Shown here: piece by piece, positions 8,810 to 17,891 of the stretch
Layout of the letters: every line of letters begins with the position of its first letter
Numbering within the stretch: position 1 is the stretch's first letter
DNA from: Oscillatoriales cyanobacterium RM2_1_1
GTDB lineage: Bacteria; Cyanobacteriota; Cyanobacteriia; Cyanobacteriales; Microcoleaceae
Direction: 5' to 3'
Length of the DNA stretch: 45,968 bases
Assembly: GCA_012033335.1 (NCBI GenBank)
Contig: JAAURB010000038.1
Span: 1 to 45,968, forward strand
Translations under genes and position numbers: made by a program
Notes under the pieces: model-generated
Told to the model about the DNA's origin: nothing
The model's input: the letters and a program-made list of their open reading frames with translations, nothing else
Database searches by the model: none

Positions 8810-9500
8810 CGGTTCGATCCGCAGGTTAATGAGTATTTTCGCACCTAGTGTAAAACATTGATCTGAAGTTACTGCTCTAGAAAGATAATTGCTAAAAATT
8901 TTATTGTAGAAATTGTAGTCAGGAGAAAAACACAATCAACTCTAAGACTTACGGAACTGGCTTTCTCCAACCAAATTTTGATGAAATCATCCCATCTATC
9001 CCTCAGTGTGATATAACTGATGTGGCTGACCCTGTAGGGGTCTAAGGATTTAAATTTTTATAGGGGTTTTCATAGGGGGATTGCTACGACTCAGTAAAAA
9101 TTGAGAAATATCTGAGGTTCTCAATCCGCCCATACCATAATCGCAGCAAGGTGGTGTTACTTCTAAGGGTGGGTGTTAGAGTCAGGATTTCTTCCTGTCA
9201 TTTTGATTTTTTATCATGTTGATTTCTTACAAGTAGTTGGGCTGATGCCAATCTGAAGTGGGTTGACAATGCCTTAACCCATGGTGACTTTAGGCTAATT
9301 ACCTTGAGCTTGCCCCTGTTAATCTTCTGTTTAATGTGCCTGCCTGCTTAGTGTTATAGTTTCTATTCAGTTAGTACCCTCTGCAATTAATTTAATCCCA
9401 ATTTCTCCTGGTTCTCGTCTGGTTGAGACTAGAAGAAGTAATTTTGTATGCCTTTTCTATAGCGGGAAAGGGAATTGGATTGAGGAGCAATCTATACCTT

Positions 9501-9600
9501 TAAGTAGCTTGACGCAATTAGTTAGAAGATTGATGGGGAGTGAAGGGGGCAGTGCCCCAGACCCCCTTCCATTTAACAATTAATTACAACTACCTACTTA
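9501..9600 (+). repeat. Dispersed repeat family A, complete 100-bp copy
   Basis: This element begins TAAGTAG and ends CTACTTA, an exact 7-bp terminal inverted repeat that continues imperfectly for about 25 bp on each side (GCAATTA against TAATTA-type matches). The centre is a G-run/C-run core able to fold into a stem. Other copies lie at 25300-25456 (inverted), 35623-35849 (direct) and 4503-4590 (inverted, degenerate). No coding capacity is present, so it looks like a MITE or palindromic repeat unit. Confidence 0.75.
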
Positions 9601-9639
9601 TTTAATCAATTTTTATCTAACCAATCATGAATATGACTA

Positions 9640-9740
9640 TCAGACATGATGAGCTAGAAGGGGTAGAAGGAAAAACACCCCCCTTGGGGGCAAATTTCCC
9701 ACACCCTTCTCAGTTCCATGATTGATTTGAGGTCGCTATA
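9640..9740. repeat. Possible degenerate family-B repeat
   Basis: The segment has an AGAAGGGGTAGAAGG arm, a CCCCCCTTGGGGG hairpin centre, a CACCCTTCT arm, a nearby TCCATGATTG and a terminal CGCTATAGCG. This resembles the organisation of the clearer family-B copies at 26567 and 35486. The terminal AGCAATC motif is not conserved, so the assignment is weak. Confidence 0.35.
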
Positions 9741-9810
9741 GCGTGAATTGATCAAAGCCTGATCGGTGATCAGCACTCTTAGTCCTGCCGAGATATCCAG
9801 GAGGAATGGG

Positions 9811-9852
9811 ATGTCAAGTCGCATGTCTGAGCCAGGCTCGTTCTTGTGCTAA
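9811..9852 (+). CDS. Possible 13-codon leader peptide overlapping the cyclase start
   Basis: A full AGGAGG Shine-Dalgarno at 9799-9804 is six bases upstream of an ATG at 9811. That ATG opens only a 13-residue frame (MSSRMSEPGSFLC) ending in TAA at 9850-9852. The stop overlaps the first codons of the cyclase gene, whose GTG is at 9846 in another frame. The arrangement suggests translational coupling. It may be coincidence, and there is no comparative support here. Confidence 0.35.
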   Translation: MSSRMSEPGSFLC

Positions 9853-11912
9853 CCACATTTATGCTAACCAAGATCCAATCACTAAATCGTCTTGTTTCCA
9901 AAGCGTCCCGCCGCTACTCCCTCAGACTTGCATTAATTCTGCCATCGATTCTTCAAACATTGCTGACGGCTGGGTTGGTAAGCTTTCTATCTTTAGAACA
10001 TGGCTCTATTGCAATTAATAATCTGGCTTATCAACTGCGATCGCAGGTTTCCAGCCGGGTACAGGATTATCTGAAAAGCTACTTGGCCATTCCCCAGGAT
10101 ATTAATGAGTTGAACGCGGGGGCGGTTCAGCGGGCAACCATAGATCTGAAAAACGATCAACTTTTAGTGGGTCGTTTCCATAATCAACTAGAGTATTTCG
10201 AGGATGTCAACTATACGATGTTTGGCAGTGCTCGGGGAGAGTTCATTGGGGTGGAGAGTCTAGTAGGGGGAAAGTTTCAGGCAGAAATCAAGCATGAACT
10301 CGACTCCGGGTTCAGAGCTTTTGCCATGAATGGGCCCCGGTATGAGCCAAACCAAGTGATTGAGGTATCTCCGGTCTACGATCCGCGCTCCCGTCCCTGG
10401 TATCGGGCAGCAATACGGGCAGGTCAGCCCACCTGGAGTGAAATTTATCAACCCATTAGCAGCGCCAAGAAAACCCGTTTTTCGATCACAGCCGTACACC
10501 CTATCTATGACCCTACAGGGAAGCTGATCGGTGTATTTGGGGCAGATATTACCCTCAATGAGCTGAGTGATTTTCTCAATGCCCTGAGTATGACCCAGCC
10601 AGGTAGTGTGTTTATCATGGAGCGCAATGGAATGCTGGTGGCCAATTCTGGTCTTTACCGACCTTTTGAGATTCACGGCAATCAAGCGATGCGGATCTCG
10701 GCGATAAATAGCGAGGATCCGATTATTCGCTTTGCCACTCAAGCCCTGGTGCAACGGTTTAGAAATTTACAGTTGATTGATGCCTCCGAGGAACTCAAAT
10801 TAGAAATTGGCCAGGAACGCTATTTTGTTCAAGTCTCCCAGTTCCAGGATGGTCGAGGAATTGACTGGTTGATTGTTGTCGCCTTACCGGTTTCTGATTC
10901 TCTGGCCCAGATCGAGCTGAGAAGACAGACTACGGTTTTTCTCTGTCTGCTGATCACCGGGGGCGCGATCGCCCTGAGCGTCTTATCTACCCATCGGGTA
11001 ACTCGGCCTCTGATACTCTTGAATACCGCCGCCCGGGATCTGACCCAGGGGAAATGGACAAAAACTATTCCCATTAAACAGATGGATGAAGTAGGGGAAT
11101 TGACCCAATCCTTTAATCAAATGGCGGATCAACTGCAAAACTCTTTCAAGATGTTAGAGGAAACAGTGGCCAACCGCACCCATAAGCTCACCCAAACTAA
11201 TCTCCAGCTCAAACAAGAAATCCGCCACAATCGCAATACTGAGCTAGCTTTGCGGATTTCCAAGCGCCAGTCTGAAAAATTATTGTTGAATATTCTGCCC
11301 TACAGTATTGCCGAACAGCTCAAACAAGCCCCCAAGTCAATCGCCCAACAATTTGAGGAGGCGACTATTCTATTTGCTGATATTGTAGATTTCACGCCCT
11401 TGGCCACCCAATTGGAGCCGATTCAGTTAGTGGAGTTGCTCAATGAGATTTTTTCTACATTTGATCAACTGATTGAAGAATACTATCTGGAAAAAATCAA
11501 GACCATTGGAGATGCTTATATGCTGGTGGGAGGCGTACCGATTTACCGCCCTGATCATGCAGAATCGATTGCTGATGTTGCGCTGAAAATGCAAGCCGCC
11601 GTCACTCAAATTCACCGACAAAATGGCACTCCCTTTCAGATCCGGATCGGCATCAATACGGGTTCAGTGGTGGCGGGGGTGATTGGTCGCAAAAAATTTG
11701 CCTATGACCTCTGGGGTGATGCTGTGAATTTGGCAAGCCGGATGGAATCCTCAGGAGAACCGGGGAAAATTCAAGTTACCCAGTCCACCTACAAACGCCT
11801 GAAACATCGTTATAAATTTGCGGAACGAGGACTGGTTCCAGTCAAAGGCAAGGGGGAAATGTTGACCTACTGGTTGCTGGGAAAAAATGAAGAATTGCTC
11901 ACTGAGAATTAA
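9846..11912 (+). CDS. Class III adenylate cyclase with extracellular dCache and HAMP domains
   Basis: This membrane receptor makes cAMP in response to an external ligand. The 688 residues comprise a transmembrane helix (28-50), a periplasmic dCache-type sensor (about 55-345), a second helix (about 363-382), HAMP (383-435), a coiled linker and a class III cyclase domain (about 505-680). The metal aspartates are Asp512 (FADIVDFT) and Asp556 (GDAY). Lys552 and Asp621 (YDLWGDA) are the adenine-selecting pair, and Asn628/Arg632 (VNLASRM) are the transition-state residues. The catalytic set is therefore complete and predicts ATP as substrate. The Cache signature includes SPVYDPRSRPWYRAA. The start is GTG at 9846 or ATG at 9861; neither has its own ribosome-binding site, and a leader frame lies upstream. 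It resembles cyanobacterial CyaC/CyaB-type sensors. Confidence 0.92.
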   Translation: MLTTFMLTKIQSLNRLVSKASRRYSLRLALILPSILQTLLTAGLVSFLSLEHGSIAINNLAYQLRSQVSSRVQDYLKSYLAIPQDINELNAGAVQRATIDLKNDQLLVGRFHNQLEYFEDVNYTMFGSARGEFIGVESLVGGKFQAEIKHELDSGFRAFAMNGPRYEPNQVIEVSPVYDPRSRPWYRAAIRAGQPTWSEIYQPISSAKKTRFSITAVHPIYDPTGKLIGVFGADITLNELSDFLNALSMTQPGSVFIMERNGMLVANSGLYRPFEIHGNQAMRISAINSEDPIIRFATQALVQRFRNLQLIDASEELKLEIGQERYFVQVSQFQDGRGIDWLIVVALPVSDSLAQIELRRQTTVFLCLLITGGAIALSVLSTHRVTRPLILLNTAARDLTQGKWTKTIPIKQMDEVGELTQSFNQMADQLQNSFKMLEETVANRTHKLTQTNLQLKQEIRHNRNTELALRISKRQSEKLLLNILPYSIAEQLKQAPKSIAQQFEEATILFADIVDFTPLATQLEPIQLVELLNEIFSTFDQLIEEYYLEKIKTIGDAYMLVGGVPIYRPDHAESIADVALKMQAAVTQIHRQNGTPFQIRIGINTGSVVAGVIGRKKFAYDLWGDAVNLASRMESSGEPGKIQVTQSTYKRLKHRYKFAERGLVPVKGKGEMLTYWLLGKNEELLTEN

Positions 11913-11914
11913 AA

Positions 11915-11948
11915 GTTGAGATTAAGAATTAGTTGAGATTAAGAATTA
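11915..11948. repeat. 17-bp perfect tandem duplication after the cyclase gene
   Basis: The unit GTTGAGATTAAGAATTA is present twice head to tail directly downstream of the cyclase stop codon, and more diverged related units follow. It has no recognised function. Confidence 0.85.
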
Positions 11949-12103
11949 AAAATTGAGAATCAAAAGATAGAAATTAGGAACTGAAAATTACTGAAGAATC
12001 CCGGCCACTCAATGACAATAAAACTGCCATTCAGTATCCGGGATCAATAATTAGTAAACGTTTTAGGGTTCAATCGGGCAAATAATCGCAGCAAAAATTA
12101 AAT

Positions 12104-12823
12104 TTATTCTGCTGCCGGAGCCAATTCAGTAGATCCGGAAGCTCGACGGCGCGTTAGACTACTGAACAACATCTGACCAATTGCCTTAATCAAATTACCT
12201 TCCAATTCTTTAAACATAACCATGTTCATTTTGAAGGCATCATTCGCTTCATTCACGATTTGATCTGCGATCGCCTGATCAATTGGTAAATTATTCATCG
12301 CTTCCCGATACTGAGCTTTGAAAGCTTTCTCATCCGGAATCTCAGGGAACTCATAGAACTGAGTCCCCTGTCCATCGGTTAAGTTCATGCCTCGTTGGGC
12401 AATGCCCTTGAGAATTTGCCCCCCCGATAAATCCCCCAAATAACGGGTGTAAAGGTGGGCAATTAACAGTTCTGGGGCAATATTAGAAACTTCTCGAATC
12501 CGGCTTACATAGGCTTGAGCAGCTTCAGAAGGGGCAACTTCATCTTGCCAGTTTGATCCGTAGTAGAAGTACAGATCCTGCTCCAAACTGTGCTTCCGGT
12601 TTAGTTCTGGAAAATAAACCTGGGACAGAATCGGATGGTTTTGGTGGCGCTCCATCTCCTGTTCCATGGCTGAATAAACAAAATAGAGATTGCCAGCCAA
12701 CTTACGATAGGAAGTTTTTTCCACAGTCCCCTTCAAGAAACACTTGATGAAGCCAACATTCTCGGCCATTGTGTGGGACTTTTTGGTACCTTCCCGGAGT
12801 TGAGTTGCTAAATTAACGCTCAT
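12104..12823 (-). CDS. ho1: Haem oxygenase (biliverdin-producing, HO1 type)
   Basis: This enzyme opens haem to biliverdin IX-alpha, CO and iron with ferredoxin as reductant, the first committed step to phycobilins. The 239-residue length matches cyanobacterial HO1. The proximal haem ligand is His17 in the GTKKSHTMAEN stretch. The distal helix has the invariant GDLSGGQ motif. YFVYSAMEQEME and LNRKHSLEQDL are also family signatures. There is a short Ala/Glu-rich C-terminal tail. It is transcribed alone, with a 140-bp gap to the next minus-strand gene. No pcyA or nearby anaerobic hemN/ho2 cluster is present, so this is likely the housekeeping copy. Confidence 0.95.
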   Translation of the reverse strand: MSVNLATQLREGTKKSHTMAENVGFIKCFLKGTVEKTSYRKLAGNLYFVYSAMEQEMERHQNHPILSQVYFPELNRKHSLEQDLYFYYGSNWQDEVAPSEAAQAYVSRIREVSNIAPELLIAHLYTRYLGDLSGGQILKGIAQRGMNLTDGQGTQFYEFPEIPDEKAFKAQYREAMNNLPIDQAIADQIVNEANDAFKMNMVMFKELEGNLIKAIGQMLFSSLTRRRASGSTELAPAAE

Positions 12824-12964
12824 ACTAAGTTTTTAATCTCAAAGTTCAGTTCAATAACTCAGGCGAATTGTTGCAACGAGCTGTTCACCATACGCCTAAG
12901 TTTTAAGGTTAGATCGAATTGCTGAGAAATTTTATTAAGAATTGTCACAGTCCTGGCACTCCAG

Positions 12965-14278
12965 TTACCACTCTAAATTAGATTTAGCAACGGCGGATTC
13001 AATGGGCAGGGTGATGACAAACTCTGCTCCTTGACCCTCAAAAGAATGACATTCTAGCTTGCCTCCGTGTTTTTCTTCAATGATTTGTTGGGCGATCGCT
13101 AGACCCAGTCCTGTACCGTATCCCTTGATTTTTGTTGTGAATAAGTAGTCGAATATTTTGGCTCTGATTTTCGCTGGAATTCCCGGCCCATTGTCAATCA
13201 TTTGAATCCCAATTTTTTGCTCATCTAAAGATAAAGTTCGAATCTCAATCCTCAACGATCTTTGATTAGCATCAGGGGCTTTCCAAGCCTCTTCTAAAGC
13301 GTCAATGGCATTAGTCACAAGATTCATGAAAACCTGAGTCAGTTGCCCGGGATAGCAACTAATTTGAGGAATGGTCAAGTCATAGTTTTTGATTATTTGG
13401 ATTTCAGGTCGATGCTTACTGGCGCTGAGACGATGCTTCAGAATCAATAATGTACTTTCTAAGCCATCATGAATATCAAATAAAACTGGATGATTGACAT
13501 CGATCCGAAAAAAGGTTTGGATGGACTGGCTCAGACGAAAAATCCGGTCAGCACTTCCCCTCATTGACTGCATGATTTGGGGCAAATCCTCCGTTAGATA
13601 GTCAAGCTCAATTTTGACGGCATGTTGAGTGATGCGCTCTCCAGGCTGGGGAAACTCAGACTGATAGAGTTTGAGATGGTCAGTCAAACCTTCAACATAG
13701 TTCTGGGCAAAACCGAGATTGCCACTGATTGAGCTGATTGGATTATTGATTTCATAGCCAATTCCAGCAATCAGTTGACCCAGGGCTGAAAGTTTTTCCT
13801 GCTGTACCAGTTGTAGTTGGGTTTGTTGTAAATTCTGTAGAGCTTGGGCAAGCTCAGTTGTGCGTTCTTGAACTTGCTGTTCCAGGGTTTTGGTGAGTTG
13901 ACTGAGAGTCAGGTGGGTGGCAATTCGGGCGAGCACTTCCTGGGCTTGAAATGGTTTGGTAATATAATCAACTCCCCCCACTTCAAACGCTTTTACCTTG
14001 TCTGATTGATCCCCCAAGGCGCTGAGAAAAATAACCGGGATATCTTGGGTTTCAGGCGAAGCTTTAATTTGACAGCAGACCTCATAGCCATCCATATTGG
14101 CCATGTAAATGTCCAGTAAAATTAGACTGGGCTGACGCAGTTGAATAGATTCGAGGGCCATCTGACCGCTAGTTGCCGCTCGAACCTCATAACCCTGCTG
14201 CACAAGCAAATGGGTCAGAATCCTGAGGTTGTCAGGCGTATCGTCTACAATCAAAATCTCAGGATTAGTTTGGTGCAC
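12965..14278 (-). CDS. Receiver-histidine-kinase hybrid with Tyr in place of the phospho-accepting His
   Basis: This 437-residue cytoplasmic protein has an N-terminal receiver domain (residues 6-120; acidic pair Asp12/Asp13, phosphoacceptor Asp56 in LLDIYM, Lys108 in TKP). A coiled linker (120-162), a HisKA-like dimerisation helix and an HATPase domain (about 300-428) follow. The ATPase boxes are intact: Asn323 in VTNAIDA, DNGPGIP, and GTGLGLAI. The expected phosphorylation site in the usual AGIAHEINNP motif reads AGIGYEINNP, so residue 175 is Tyr (TAT codon). Autophosphorylation at the normal site should therefore be impossible, and the protein may act as a pseudokinase or phosphatase-like output of its receiver. 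The start is GTG at 14278. No cognate regulator is adjacent. Confidence 0.9.
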   Translation of the reverse strand: MHQTNPEILIVDDTPDNLRILTHLLVQQGYEVRAATSGQMALESIQLRQPSLILLDIYMANMDGYEVCCQIKASPETQDIPVIFLSALGDQSDKVKAFEVGGVDYITKPFQAQEVLARIATHLTLSQLTKTLEQQVQERTTELAQALQNLQQTQLQLVQQEKLSALGQLIAGIGYEINNPISSISGNLGFAQNYVEGLTDHLKLYQSEFPQPGERITQHAVKIELDYLTEDLPQIMQSMRGSADRIFRLSQSIQTFFRIDVNHPVLFDIHDGLESTLLILKHRLSASKHRPEIQIIKNYDLTIPQISCYPGQLTQVFMNLVTNAIDALEEAWKAPDANQRSLRIEIRTLSLDEQKIGIQMIDNGPGIPAKIRAKIFDYLFTTKIKGYGTGLGLAIAQQIIEEKHGGKLECHSFEGQGAEFVITLPIESAVAKSNLEW

Positions 14279-14358
14279 TCTAGTACGGGGCAGGAGTGTA
14301 GGGCGGGGAATCAGTTCAAGGGATAGAATCTCTCATCACCACTCCGACCAAAACAGTC

Positions 14359-16764
14359 TCAATGAATCTGTTGCAAGAGCGGCTCCAAGGCTTGGTCTGT
14401 TTGGGCCTCCTGACGATAGCGAGGATTCAAATCAATGGCTTGCTCTAGGCTTTTGAGGGCATGGTCGGCTTGTCCCTGGAGCGCATGACAATTAGCTTTA
14501 TTATAGAATGCATCCGCATAGTCAGGCTGGAGTTTCAAAGCTTGATCAAAGGCCGCGGCAGCGGCTTCACCCCGGTTAAGCTGCATCAGGGTGTAACCTT
14601 TGTAGTTCCAGGCTTTGGCCGAATTTGCATCCCACTCGATGGATTTCTCAAAGGACTCCAGGGCGGCTTCATACTGTTCGAGTACCTGGAGGGCCATACC
14701 TCGATTTAACCAGGCAACGGCATCCTGGGGCTGAAGTTGTACGGCGCGATCAAAGGACTTGAAAGCAGCTTCATGCTGTTGCAAGATTCCCAGGGCAACT
14801 CCCCGATCTACCCAGGCTTGATGGTAGTCGGGCTTAAGTTCTAGGGCTTTTTCGTAGGCAGCGATCGCCTCTTCGTGACGCTTCAACCGGCGGAGGGCCA
14901 TGCCGCGATTTAGCCAGACCTTGGGATTGGTGGGTTGGAGTTGCATGGCTTTACCATAGATCCCTAGGGCTGCTTCAAATCGTCCCGCCGTCATCAACTC
15001 ATTGCCCTGCTGAATGAGATCCTCCGTCGAGAGGAACAGCTCTGGTTTGTTGGATTTCAACTGTTCCAATTGCTCCATCAGTCCTTGAACTTTACTGGAA
15101 ATTTCCCCAACCGCAGACTCGGCAACAAAGCTAGGGGAAATTTCGGCAAGTCGCTGGAGGATTTGATCTTTCTCAGTTTGAGCGCTGGTTTGCAGACTGG
15201 ACAATTGCTGCCGGATGTTCTCGGTTTCAGCCTGAACCTCGGCTTTGGTCTCCGTCAGTTGCTCCGTCAGGGTCGCTTCAAACTTATCGAGCTTCTCAAA
15301 GGCAGCATCCTTGCGATCGCGCAACCCGGCTTTGAAACTGGCTAACTCGCTGTCCACCTGCTGAGTGGACTGTTTCAGGCTCTCTATCACTTGGCCTTGC
15401 TGGGTTTCAACCTGGGTTCTGGCTTCAGTCACCTGGGAGACAAAGGCCGTGACCCATTGCTGTAAATCCTGGGATTGTTGATCTCGCTGTTGCTGGAAAC
15501 CGGATCGGCCCTGGGTCAGCTCCGCCACAATTTCAGCTTCTAGCTCTTTTAAGGTATGGAACTGCTGCTTGACCCGCTCCTTGATCTTATCCTGGGCCTC
15601 AGACAGTTGACCGGCTAGAGCTTCTCCCAATTCTCCCAATTGCTCCAGCCAGTGCTGCATTTGTTGATCTGCTTGCTTCTGGGCCTGATTTTTGAGTTCC
15701 AGCAATTGGGGTTGGAAGTCTGTTTCCATCTGGGCCATATTTCCCAGAATCAGATCTCGCTGCTTACGGGCTTCCGTTTGCAGATCGGCCAATTGATTGG
15801 TGAAATCTGTGCCCGACTGTTTGACCTGTTGCAGGACTTCCGATTTTTGCTGATTGACTTCGGATTCAACGGTAGAAAGCTTACCCGTGAGTTCCTGGCT
15901 CAACTGGTCAATATTTTCCAAAATCACATCCCGGTGCTGCTGTGCCTTAATCTTGAGCTCAGACAATTGGCTGGATAGCTCCACTTCCGACTGCTGCAAC
16001 TGCTGAACAGAAGTGTCTTTCTGACGAGTTGCCTCCGCCTGCAATTGAGCAAAATGGGAGAGATATTCAGTTTGAGAATGGTCTAGATTTTGAAAAATTT
16101 CCTGCTGTTTGACCTGGGTTCGATGCTGAACCTCCGTCAACTGGGTCACCAAATCCGCCTGAAGCCGTTGACGCTCTTGCTCAAACTGCTGAATCTGACC
16201 CTGGAGATCGGCCACGGCCCCTTCCCTGGACTTGGCTAGGTCAGCCCGCATGACAGCCATTTTGTCCCGCTCTTGCTGATAGTGATGTTGAAACTCTTCA
16301 GCGCGAGCATCTAGATCATCGGCTGCGTCGTCAGTTTCCTGGAGAATTTCCTGAAGCTTGCGATTGGCTAGGGCAATACGGCCTTCTAAGTCCCCCAATT
16401 CATTTAGGTGGCTCTCGACGATGGTCGTAACCTCATGAATCACTGATCGCCGCAACACCCATAGGGCCCCCAGGGCTGCCACCAGTAATATTCCCAACAA
16501 CCCCAACAGGGCATTGAACAGGGTCATGGTGCGGCTAAAAATCCGATTGGCCTCGGCCTGTACCTGCTCTTGAATTTGCTGTTCCTGGCGCAACCGTTCA
16601 AGTTCCTGGGCCGGCAAGGGAGGAACCGTCAAACCTGGGGAAGCCCTCGGAGTTTCCGTTTGGGGAGCCTGAGCCTGAACATTGCCAGTGCCCCAGGGAG
16701 TCGCGGAAAGCACAATGCCGCCACTTGAGAGTAGGGCGATCAATACGGGATGCCAACGCTTCAT
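14359..16764 (-). CDS. Membrane-anchored coiled-coil TPR protein
   Basis: This is an 801-residue protein. An N-terminal signal-like segment, a Pro/Gln-rich stretch and a transmembrane helix (LFNALLGLLGILLVAALGAL) are followed by about 400 residues of Gln/Glu-rich coiled coil. The coil is built from repeating QxDLxxQLxELQ-like heptads. Six or so TPR units close the C-terminus, with NPKVWLNRGMALRRL and similar motifs. The start ATG at 16764 was chosen because GGAGTG lies six bases before it, while the longer frame to 16785 has none. The two hydrophobic segments put the coil on one membrane face; which side is not decided. A scaffolding role is inferred from the architecture only. Confidence 0.87.
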   Translation of the reverse strand: MKRWHPVLIALLSSGGIVLSATPWGTGNVQAQAPQTETPRASPGLTVPPLPAQELERLRQEQQIQEQVQAEANRIFSRTMTLFNALLGLLGILLVAALGALWVLRRSVIHEVTTIVESHLNELGDLEGRIALANRKLQEILQETDDAADDLDARAEEFQHHYQQERDKMAVMRADLAKSREGAVADLQGQIQQFEQERQRLQADLVTQLTEVQHRTQVKQQEIFQNLDHSQTEYLSHFAQLQAEATRQKDTSVQQLQQSEVELSSQLSELKIKAQQHRDVILENIDQLSQELTGKLSTVESEVNQQKSEVLQQVKQSGTDFTNQLADLQTEARKQRDLILGNMAQMETDFQPQLLELKNQAQKQADQQMQHWLEQLGELGEALAGQLSEAQDKIKERVKQQFHTLKELEAEIVAELTQGRSGFQQQRDQQSQDLQQWVTAFVSQVTEARTQVETQQGQVIESLKQSTQQVDSELASFKAGLRDRKDAAFEKLDKFEATLTEQLTETKAEVQAETENIRQQLSSLQTSAQTEKDQILQRLAEISPSFVAESAVGEISSKVQGLMEQLEQLKSNKPELFLSTEDLIQQGNELMTAGRFEAALGIYGKAMQLQPTNPKVWLNRGMALRRLKRHEEAIAAYEKALELKPDYHQAWVDRGVALGILQQHEAAFKSFDRAVQLQPQDAVAWLNRGMALQVLEQYEAALESFEKSIEWDANSAKAWNYKGYTLMQLNRGEAAAAAFDQALKLQPDYADAFYNKANCHALQGQADHALKSLEQAIDLNPRYRQEAQTDQALEPLLQQIH

Positions 16765-17207
16765 TGTCACTCCTTTCATGGGCAATGGGGAACAGGTTAA
16801 ACGGTTGAGCGAAATCGGGCCATTGGTTTGTGGGGCCTATTCTGCATGACTCATGATGTATGACTTTGACATACAACTCAGAAATCAGCAAACCACCAGC
16901 AATATCCTCTAATTCTAGTTTACAGAGATTTTTACCCAAAGCCCAGTTGGCTGCAACTGTGGGATCTAGTACAGCACTTTATCGGTGCATGAACCCTGAT
17001 GTTGCTGAATTTAGAATGAATCTGTTCAGCTCCTTAGATCAATAGATCAATATTGTTCTCTAAATCCCTTAAGCTTGGGAACTTTGAATCCGGTTCCCCC
17101 AATCCGGTTCCCCCAAAGATGGATTCGGTATTCTTGCTATTATCCGGTGACGGCACATCCGGCTCTGGCCAATTGGAAGATTTGTTAGAGATTTGAACGA
17201 CCCAAAT
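16765..17207. other. Intergenic region between the TPR gene and tmk
   Basis: About 440 bp without a supported gene; the short open frames are not protein-like. A perfect 14-bp tandem duplication (AATCCGGTTCCCCC at 17087-17100 and 17101-17114) is the only structure seen. Confidence 0.6.
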
Positions 17208-17891
17208 TTAATCACCTGAATAATCATCTGAATAATTCCTCAGAGAAATTTCCCACGCTTTGAACCATTGAGCTAGAACCCCCTGAATTTGATGGTTTAC
17301 CAGTTCCGGGCTGAGGCTGGCATCAATCCGAATGATGCGATGGGGATGGGCTTTGGCCAGGTCTTGAAATCCACGCTCAACCCGGCGATGAAAATCGATG
17401 TCAGCTTTTTCCATCCGATCCAGGGCTCCCCGAGCTTGGGAACGCGCCAACCCAGCTTCAACATCAATGTCGAGCCATAGGGTCAGATCGCTTTGGATGC
17501 CTCCGGTGGCAATCTGATTGAGCTGATAGATCAGATCAAGATTCAGGTTTCGACCGTAGCCTTGATAAGCCAGGGTGGAGTCCGTGAAGCGATCGCACAG
17601 GATAATTGTTCCTTGATTCAGCAGCGGCTTGATCAAACTTTCAACATGTTGGGCCCGATCTGCGGCATAGAGCAGCAACTCTGTTCGAGGTTCAATCCGT
17701 TCCTGGTCGTGGCTATCTAGAAGTAACTGACGGAGGGACTTTCCCAGGACTGTGCCCCCTGGCTCTCGAGTTGTGACAATTGATCGAGTTGGGCGGATCT
17801 GCTGGCTTTCTAGCCAGTCTCTGGTTTTTTGAATCTGAGTCGTTTTACCTACTCCTTCGACCCCTTCAAAAACAATTAATTTTCCCTGCAT
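17208..17891 (-). CDS. tmk: Thymidylate kinase (dTMP kinase)
   Basis: This enzyme phosphorylates dTMP to dTDP with ATP. The P-loop is FEGVEGVGKTTQ, the TTREPGGT motif binds dTMP, and ILCDRFTDSTLAYQGYGR is the DRx/lid region. The 227-residue length is slightly over the usual 205-215, with an extra C-terminal tail (NYSDDYSGD) containing a short DDYSGD end. The tail comes from degenerate repeated bases around the stop (the TCATCTGAATAA/TCACCTGAATAA pair), so the C-terminus may have grown by a small duplication. It stands alone on the minus strand. Confidence 0.94.
   Translation of the reverse strand: MQGKLIVFEGVEGVGKTTQIQKTRDWLESQQIRPTRSIVTTREPGGTVLGKSLRQLLLDSHDQERIEPRTELLLYAADRAQHVESLIKPLLNQGTIILCDRFTDSTLAYQGYGRNLNLDLIYQLNQIATGGIQSDLTLWLDIDVEAGLARSQARGALDRMEKADIDFHRRVERGFQDLAKAHPHRIIRIDASLSPELVNHQIQGVLAQWFKAWEISLRNYSDDYSGD

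Larger units (their letters stand above)
8810..9845. other. Long non-coding region before the cyclase gene
   Basis: About 1 kb without a supported gene. All frames are stop-rich. It carries a complete copy of dispersed repeat A (9501-9600), a weaker family-B-like hairpin region (about 9640-9740) and, at its right end, a strong Shine-Dalgarno with a short leader frame (9799-9852). No tRNA or known structured RNA was recognised. Confidence 0.6.

Noticed and set aside
8810-9845. A hidden gene in the 1 kb gap
   Set aside because: All frames are interrupted by stops and the only structures are repeats.
16860-17045. A 61-residue plus-strand frame between the coiled-coil TPR gene and tmk
   Set aside because: It has no ribosome-binding site and poor composition; it is probably chance.
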